NCBI RefSeq assembly: GCF_004402705.1 | Contig: NZ_SOFM01000010.1 | Span: 183,434 to 247,433 of the forward strand | DNA: 64,000 nucleotides | Reading direction: 5' to 3' | Source: Cryobacterium mannosilyticum | GTDB lineage: Bacteria; Actinomycetota; Actinomycetes; Actinomycetales; Microbacteriaceae | Notes under the pieces: model-generated | The model's input: the letters and a program-made list of their open reading frames with translations, nothing else | The model's database searches: none | What the model was told of the DNA's origin: nothing | Shown here: positions 59,773 to 64,000 of the stretch, piece by piece | Numbering within the stretch: the first letter of the stretch is position 1 | How the letters are laid out: the number at the start of each line of letters is the position of its first letter | Program-made: the position numbers and the translations under genes

Positions 59773-60735
59773 TCAGGCTCCCACCAGTGCCGTTGTCCGG
59801 TCGATCCATTCTGTCGGATTCGTGCCCACGTCGCGGCTCAGCCAGCAGAGATACTCCCGGTTGCCGGCACCGCCGGCGATCGGCGACGCGATCAGGCCGT
59901 TCGTGCGGAGGCCCAGGTCCCAGGCCGCCCAGAGCACGCCGGCGATGGCGTCGGCGCGCAGGCCGGGGTCGTGCACGATCCCTTCCCGGATGCTGCCCTT
60001 GCCGACCTCGAATTGCGGTTTGATCAGCAGCACGAAGTCGGCGCCCTGCGCGGCGGTGGCGACCAGGGCCGGGAGCACCATCGGCAGGGAGATGAAGGAG
60101 AGGTCGGCGACCACCAGGTCGGCCCGGGCGTCGACGCCGGATGCCGCGGCAAGCGACTCGGCGGTGGAGTAGCGCAGATTGAAGCCCTCGACGAGGGTGA
60201 ACCGTGGCTCGGTGGCCAGGAGCGGCGCGAGCTGCCCGTGGCCGACGTCGACGGCGAGCACCCGGGCGGCACCGCGTTCGAGCAGCACCTGGCTGAACCC
60301 GCCGGTGGACGCCCCGGCGTCGAGCACGGTGCGGCCCGTCACCGGCAGGGCGAAGGCGTCGAGCGCGGCGATGAGCTTGTGCGCCCCGCGGCTGACGTAG
60401 TGGTCGGTCGCGGCCACCTCGATCAGCTGCGTGCCCCGCACCTTGGCGGATGCCTTGACGACCGGTTTGCCGTCGACGGTGACGAGCCCGCCGGTGATCA
60501 GCTGCGCGGCGACCGTGCGGGAGCGGGCCAGGCCGCGCTCGGCGAGGGCGGTGTCGAGGCGCTGGTCCGGCGCGCGTTCGGGCAGGGAGGCGCCGGGCGG
60601 GGCCTGCTCGGGCTCGCCCTGGCCGGCGTGTGGCTGGCTGGCATCCGGCTGGCCGGCATCCGTCTGGGGCGTGTCCATCGGTTCAGGCGCGGTGGACTCG
60701 GCCTGGCTGTCGTCGTTCATCGGGTTCCCGATCAT
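59773..60735 (-). CDS. tlyA: TlyA-family rRNA methyltransferase
   Basis: A 320-residue protein with an S4 RNA-binding domain (RLDTALAERGLARSRTVAAQ, LVTVDGKPVVKAS) and an FtsJ-like SAM methyltransferase domain (VLDAGASTGGFSQVLLERGA, VADLSFISLPMVLPAL, IKPQFEVG). In mycobacteria TlyA 2'-O-methylates 16S and 23S rRNA and gives capreomycin sensitivity. A 55-residue Gln/Pro/Asp-rich extension precedes the S4 domain. The ATG at 60735 overlaps the previous stop (ATGA). Confidence 0.92.
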   Translation of the reverse strand: MIGNPMNDDSQAESTAPEPMDTPQTDAGQPDASQPHAGQGEPEQAPPGASLPERAPDQRLDTALAERGLARSRTVAAQLITGGLVTVDGKPVVKASAKVRGTQLIEVAATDHYVSRGAHKLIAALDAFALPVTGRTVLDAGASTGGFSQVLLERGAARVLAVDVGHGQLAPLLATEPRFTLVEGFNLRYSTAESLAAASGVDARADLVVADLSFISLPMVLPALVATAAQGADFVLLIKPQFEVGKGSIREGIVHDPGLRADAIAGVLWAAWDLGLRTNGLIASPIAGGAGNREYLCWLSRDVGTNPTEWIDRTTALVGA

Positions 60736-60947
60736 GCGTCGGTCGATCGCGGAACGTCGCCGCCCTCGAGGTGATCGCGCAGGCGGTCGTGCAGCTGCAC
60801 ATAGGCCGCGGCGCGCTCCTCGAGCGGCTGGTTCTCGATCGCGTCGAGGGTGGAAACGAAATCCGCCGGCTCGCTGGTCGAAACGTCTGCCGACGGGGTG
60901 CGCGGCGAGGGCGCCGGTCCCGGCGTCGGGGTGGAGTGCTCTGTCAC
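60732..60947 (-). CDS. Small conserved protein between HAD gene and tlyA
   Basis: A 71-residue protein with a Pro/Ser/Thr-rich first half and a helical end (LEERAAAYVQLHDRLRDHLE). A small gene in this position, between the HAD phosphatase and tlyA, is part of the conserved actinobacterial order (Rv1693 in M. tuberculosis); its function is unknown. GTG 60947 was chosen, 16 bases after the HAD stop; an ATG at 60989 would overlap the HAD gene. Confidence 0.65.
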   Translation of the reverse strand: MTEHSTPTPGPAPSPRTPSADVSTSEPADFVSTLDAIENQPLEERAAAYVQLHDRLRDHLEGGDVPRSTDA

Positions 60948-60963
60948 GCCTTCAACGTTACCG

Positions 60964-61989
60964 TCAGAGATACAGTCGCTCCGGAACATTCAGGCCGTAG
61001 ATCGGGCGCCCGGAGGCCCAGATCACGGCGCAGGCGGCCCGGAGCAGGTTGATCGCGCCGTCGCCTTCGGCGACGACCTCGACATCCGCGCCGCGCAGGC
61101 GCACGGTGGCCCCGTCAACCGTCGCCGACGTGCCGTCCTTGGAGAACACGGTCTCCGGGTACGGCTCGTGCAGCTGGCGCAGGTCGTCGAGGATGTAGCG
61201 GGGCCGGGAGGCGGCGTCGGCCGCGAGGGCCTGTTTCGCCTTGTCGATCCCGGTGAGCACGAGCACGGCGGGGATGCCGGCCCGGTTCGCGCCGAGGATG
61301 TCGGTGTCGAGGCGGTCGCCGATGAACAGGGCCTGGCTGGCCCCGAACCGGTTGACGGCCTCCGTGAAGATGGCGACCTCCGGCTTGCCGGCCACGATCG
61401 GCAGGCGACCGACGGCGGTGTGCACGGCGGAGACGAGGGTACCGTTTCCGGGGGCGATGCCGCGGGCGACGGGGATGGTCCAGTCGGTGTTGGTGGCGAT
61501 CCAGGGGATCTCGACGCCGTCGGCGCGGGGGTGCAGCGCGAACGCGGCCTCCGCGAGGTCCTTCCAGCCGAGGTCGGGCGAGAAGCCCTGGATGACCGCG
61601 GCCGGCAGGTCGTCGGCCGATCGGGTGACGACGAAGCCACCCTTTTCGACCTCGACGACGAGACCCTCGCCGCCGATCACGAGCACGAGAGCGCCCGCAG
61701 GCACCTCGTCGGCCAGCAGGCGCACGGCGGCCTGGGGTGAGGTGACGACATCCGTCGCCACCGCCCCGAGGCCCAGCTCGCTCAGGTGGTCGGCCACGGT
61801 CTGGTCGGTGCGGGACGCATTGTTGGTGAGGTAGCCCACCCGCATGGTCTCGGCCGCGCGGTTGAGACTCTCCACCGCGAACGGGATCGCGCCCGGGCCG
61901 GTGTAGACGACACCGTCGAGGTCAGCGAGCACCACGTCGACGCCGGACAGCGGGGTCTTCGGCTCAACCACGCGGCGACGCCTCAGCAT
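60964..61989 (-). CDS. HAD-superfamily phosphatase, class IIA (NagD-like)
   Basis: A 341-residue phosphatase. The nucleophile motif is VVLADLDGVVYTG (D-x-D), motif II is VGYLTNNASRTDQTVADHLS, the IIA cap domain follows, and GKPEVAIFTEAVNRFG plus FIGDRLDTDILGANRAGIPA supply motifs III and IV. Such enzymes hydrolyse glycerol-phosphate or nucleotide-like phosphates. An extra 60-residue C-terminal domain is present. Start ATG 61989 overlaps the TPR gene by 26 bases; synteny matches Rv1692. Confidence 0.88.
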   Translation of the reverse strand: MLRRRRVVEPKTPLSGVDVVLADLDGVVYTGPGAIPFAVESLNRAAETMRVGYLTNNASRTDQTVADHLSELGLGAVATDVVTSPQAAVRLLADEVPAGALVLVIGGEGLVVEVEKGGFVVTRSADDLPAAVIQGFSPDLGWKDLAEAAFALHPRADGVEIPWIATNTDWTIPVARGIAPGNGTLVSAVHTAVGRLPIVAGKPEVAIFTEAVNRFGASQALFIGDRLDTDILGANRAGIPAVLVLTGIDKAKQALAADAASRPRYILDDLRQLHEPYPETVFSKDGTSATVDGATVRLRGADVEVVAEGDGAINLLRAACAVIWASGRPIYGLNVPERLYL

Positions 61990-63850
61990 CCTGCTCCTGC
62001 TGGCCCTCGTCGTCCGCGCCGGTGGTCGAACTTGTCGAGACCTCCGGGTCGGTGTCCTGCTCGTCGTCGTCCTGCTCGTCGTCGTCCTGCTCGTCGCTGT
62101 CCTCCTCGTCCTCGAACTCGTCGTCCTCGATCTCGAGGATCTCGATGGTCTCGTCCGCATCCGACGCGCCCGAGACGGCCGCATCCGCGCGCTCGGCGCG
62201 TTCGGTCCAGAGTTCGGCCTCGTCTTCACGGCCGAGCTCTTCGAGCACCTCGGCGTAGGCGGCGAACAGCTCAGCGCTGTAGGAGAACGCGGTCTTCGGG
62301 TCGAGCTGCGGAATCTCGAGTTCGCTCAGCGCGGCCTCGGTCTCCCCCAGGTCGAGGCGGGCGCCCGACATCGCAATGGCCAGGGCCACCTGAACGGATG
62401 CCGGCAGGGTCGCCCGGTCGACGGACCGGCCCAGCTCGAGCGCGCGGTCGGGGCGTCCGACGCCGCGTTCGCTGTCCACCATCAGGGGAAGCTGGTCGTT
62501 GGAGCCGGAGATCCTCCGGTAGGTGCGCAGTTCGCGCAGGGCGAGGGCGAAGTCGCCGGTCGCGTAGGCGGTGATCGCCAGGCTCTCGCGCACCACGGCG
62601 ATGCGGCCGGCCCGACGGGCGGCCGACATGACGTGGCGGTGAGCGAGCTCCGGGTCCTCGTCGATGACACGGGCGGCCATGGCGAGGTGACGGCCCACGG
62701 CCTCCGCGTTGTCCTTGCTCAGGGTCTTGAGTTCGTTGCGGGCGATCCGGTCGAGGTCCTGCGACGTGACGTCGTCGGGAAGTTCCGGGTCGTCGTGGCG
62801 GGGACGCACCGAACGCAGCTCACGCTGCATGCGCTGCTCTTCGGTCATCTCCTCTTCGACGACGCGGGCGTCACGATCGCCGCGTGCCGGAGCACCCTCG
62901 CGGGTCCACAGCTTCTTGCCGGCGTCACGCGGGGCACCGGCACGGTTCGGCGATCCGCCGCGCTGTGTGGCGTTGCCCCACGGCTTGCGGTCGCCATCCG
63001 TGCGCGGGCGCTCGGTGCGTTCGCCGTCCTTGGCCCAGGGCTTGCGCTCGGCGCCGCCGGAGGGACGGTCGGAGTTGCCACGGTACGGGGGACGCTCGCC
63101 ATCCTTCGCCCACGGCTTGCGCTCGGCGCCGCCGGACGGACGATCGGAGTTGCCACGGTAGGGAGGACGCTCGCCCCCCTGCTGGGGACGGTCGGAGTTG
63201 CCGCGGTAGGGAGCCCGCTCCCCGTCCTTCGCCCACGGCTTGCGCTCGGCGCCGCCGGAGGGACGATCAGAGTTCCCGCGGTACGGGGGACGCTCGCCGC
63301 CACCGGACGGACGATCGGAGTTGCCACGGTACGGGGGACGCTCGCCGCCACTGGAGGGACGGTCGGAGTTGCCGCGGTACGGAGCCCGCTCGCCATCCTT
63401 CGCCCACGGCTTGCGCTCAGCGCCACCGGACGGACGGTCGGAGTTCCCGCGGTACGGGGGGCGTTCGCCGTCACGCTGGGGTCGATCGGAGTTCCCGCGG
63501 TACGGGGGGCGTTCGCCGTCACGCTGGGGTCGATCGGAGTTCCCGCGGTACGGAGGACGCTCGCCATCACGCTGCGGGCGATCGGAATTGCCACGGTACG
63601 GAGGACGCTCGCCATCACGCTGCGGGCGATCGGAATTGCCACGATAGGGCGCACGCTCACCGCCGCCCTGCGCGCGGTCGTTGCGACCCTGATAACCGCC
63701 GGAACCGCGCTCGCCACCCGAGGGAGGACCGGACTGGCGATTGTCGCCGCCGCGTCCGCCCTGTGGCCGGCCGCCCTGGTTGCCGCCGGAACGCCGATCG
63801 TCCCGGCCGCCGTTTCGTGCGTCGTCTCCGTGCGTACCTGTTGGGCTCAC
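61964..63850 (-). CDS. TPR-like protein with RG-rich repeat region
   Basis: A 628-residue protein in three parts. Residues 1-330 are disordered, Gly/Arg/Pro/Asp-rich, with 11 copies of GERxPYRGNSDRP (residues 64-275), four of them followed by SGGAERKPWAKD. Residues about 335-565 form a helical TPR-like domain (LAMAARVIDEDPELAHRHVM, YATGDFALALRELRTYRRIS). The tail is very acidic (EDDEFEDEEDSDEQDDDEQD). Its place before the HAD gene matches Rv1691. The RG repeats suggest RNA binding or condensate formation (inference). AGGAGA lies five bases before the GTG at 63850. Confidence 0.82.
   Translation of the reverse strand: MSPTGTHGDDARNGGRDDRRSGGNQGGRPQGGRGGDNRQSGPPSGGERGSGGYQGRNDRAQGGGERAPYRGNSDRPQRDGERPPYRGNSDRPQRDGERPPYRGNSDRPQRDGERPPYRGNSDRPQRDGERPPYRGNSDRPSGGAERKPWAKDGERAPYRGNSDRPSSGGERPPYRGNSDRPSGGGERPPYRGNSDRPSGGAERKPWAKDGERAPYRGNSDRPQQGGERPPYRGNSDRPSGGAERKPWAKDGERPPYRGNSDRPSGGAERKPWAKDGERTERPRTDGDRKPWGNATQRGGSPNRAGAPRDAGKKLWTREGAPARGDRDARVVEEEMTEEQRMQRELRSVRPRHDDPELPDDVTSQDLDRIARNELKTLSKDNAEAVGRHLAMAARVIDEDPELAHRHVMSAARRAGRIAVVRESLAITAYATGDFALALRELRTYRRISGSNDQLPLMVDSERGVGRPDRALELGRSVDRATLPASVQVALAIAMSGARLDLGETEAALSELEIPQLDPKTAFSYSAELFAAYAEVLEELGREDEAELWTERAERADAAVSGASDADETIEILEIEDDEFEDEEDSDEQDDDEQDDDEQDTDPEVSTSSTTGADDEGQQEQDAEASPRG
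62021..62042. repeat. TCGA-rich dispersed repeat inside a coding sequence
   Basis: GGTGGTCGAACTTGTCGAGA (62021-62040) belongs to the intergenic family at 38969-39050, but here it lies in frame within the C-terminal tail of the TPR gene and encodes EVSTSSTTG. Confidence 0.65.
63026..63661 (-). repeat. Coding tandem repeats (11 units) of the TPR gene
   Basis: Eleven units of 48 or 75 bases encode GERxPYRGNSDRP plus a 3- or 12-residue spacer. Several neighbouring units are identical or nearly so at the DNA level, so copy number is likely to vary between strains. Confidence 0.85.
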
Positions 63851-63911
63851 TGTGTCTCCTGTGTAATTGGTCTGCCTTTTCGACTGCCTTGAACAGCGTA
63901 AGGCTTAACGC

Positions 63912-63939
63912 AAAATGGCCACCCATTGGGTGGCCATTT
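63912..63939 (-). terminator. rRNA operon terminator
   Basis: A 12-bp perfect stem (AAATGGCCACCC with its complement) and a 3-base loop, followed by T residues on the minus strand, 19 bases beyond the 5S rRNA 3' end. Confidence 0.85.
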
Positions 63940-63957
63940 CACTTGTTGCTAAGTTAA

Positions 63958-64000
63958 GTCCGGCGGTGTCCTACTCTCCCACAGGGTCCCCCCTGCAGTA
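63958..64000 (-). rRNA. rrf: 5S ribosomal RNA (3' end only)
   Basis: The reverse complement reads TACTGCAGGGGGGACCCTGT, then GGGAGAGTAGGACACCGCCG, the conserved 3' part of actinobacterial 5S rRNA. The gene continues beyond the right edge of the window; 16S and 23S genes would lie further right. Confidence 0.9.

Noticed and set aside
63026..63661. Regularly spaced repeats that could be mistaken for a CRISPR array
   Set aside because: Units are multiples of three, lie in frame in the TPR gene, and the spacers repeat as well. No cas genes are present.
62633..63892. A 419-codon plus-strand frame with long hydrophobic repeats opposite the TPR gene
   Set aside because: It is the antisense of the repeat region; the repeating pattern mirrors the coding repeats and there is no ribosome-binding site.

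Overview
The window is high-GC chromosomal DNA of an actinobacterium, most likely a member of the Microbacteriaceae (inference). The support is the run TPR protein-HAD-small protein-tlyA-nadK-recN-pyrG-NUDIX-xerD-parA-scpA-scpB-rluB-tyrA-cmk-der. The same order, with some extra genes, is known from Mycobacterium tuberculosis around Rv1691-Rv1713. The 5S rRNA 3' end at the right edge and the dispersed TCGA-rich inverted repeats fit this too.

Left part (1-15.8 kb), accessory chromosome. It begins with a truncated ArsR-type regulator divergent from an MFS exporter, then a GH16-like protein, a PfkB sugar kinase and an MBL-fold hydrolase. A copper-homeostasis block follows (5-12.3 kb): csoR, a YHS-domain protein, the CopA P-type ATPase, a secreted copper-associated protein and the CopZ chaperone. 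Five CsoR-type palindromes lie here, two of them in front of a DHA2-type MFS transporter. The block is littered with broken genes: an IS3 transposase, an IS256 tail, a CopB-like ATPase and an AhpD-like protein. Next come a TetR/FBP pair, remnants of an SGNH hydrolase and of transposases, a secreted matrixin-like metalloprotease and the tail of an Ltp lipoprotein gene.

Middle part (15.9-37.5 kb), an integrated composite island. The intact tRNA-Pro(GGG) gene is at 37452-37528 (minus). Its 3' 37-38 bases recur as direct repeats at 33612 and 15911, and a degenerate copy lies at 29552 beside a broken integrase and an excisionase-like gene. A terminator that could have served the original tRNA gene is found next to the most distal copy, at 15.85 kb. 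The island therefore looks like three tandem insertions. Cargo A (15.9-29.6 kb) has HipBA, a secreted 5'-nucleotidase, wrecked defence genes (DUF1016 nuclease, HsdR, possible helicase), a TetR-controlled membrane-protein operon, HigBA, a DHFR-like reductase and an ABC exporter. Cargo B (29.6-33.6 kb) has a cupin, an aldo/keto reductase and a hydroxyisobutyryl-CoA hydrolase-like protein. Cargo C (33.6-37.5 kb) has an AbiEi-like regulator with an apparent PD-(D/E)XK nuclease-like segment, an AbiEii-like nucleotidyltransferase and a divergent DUF4238 gene. Cargo C is the best candidate for an undescribed defence or addiction module.

Right part (37.8-64 kb), core chromosome. After a small membrane protein and a GNAT acetyltransferase comes an acetate module: acs, an acetate symporter and a DUF485 partner on the minus strand. 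Divergent from it are a LytS/LytR-type two-component system, a small membrane protein and a second sodium:solute symporter. The rest is the conserved minus-strand housekeeping cluster for chromosome segregation, ribosome maturation, nucleotide and NADP synthesis and recombination. It starts at a TPR protein with 11 copies of an RG-rich repeat. The 3' end of a 5S rRNA gene and its terminator close the window.

Gene starts were chosen by eye from ribosome-binding sites, overlaps and family lengths. Family assignments rest on recognisable motifs only; no searches were run.
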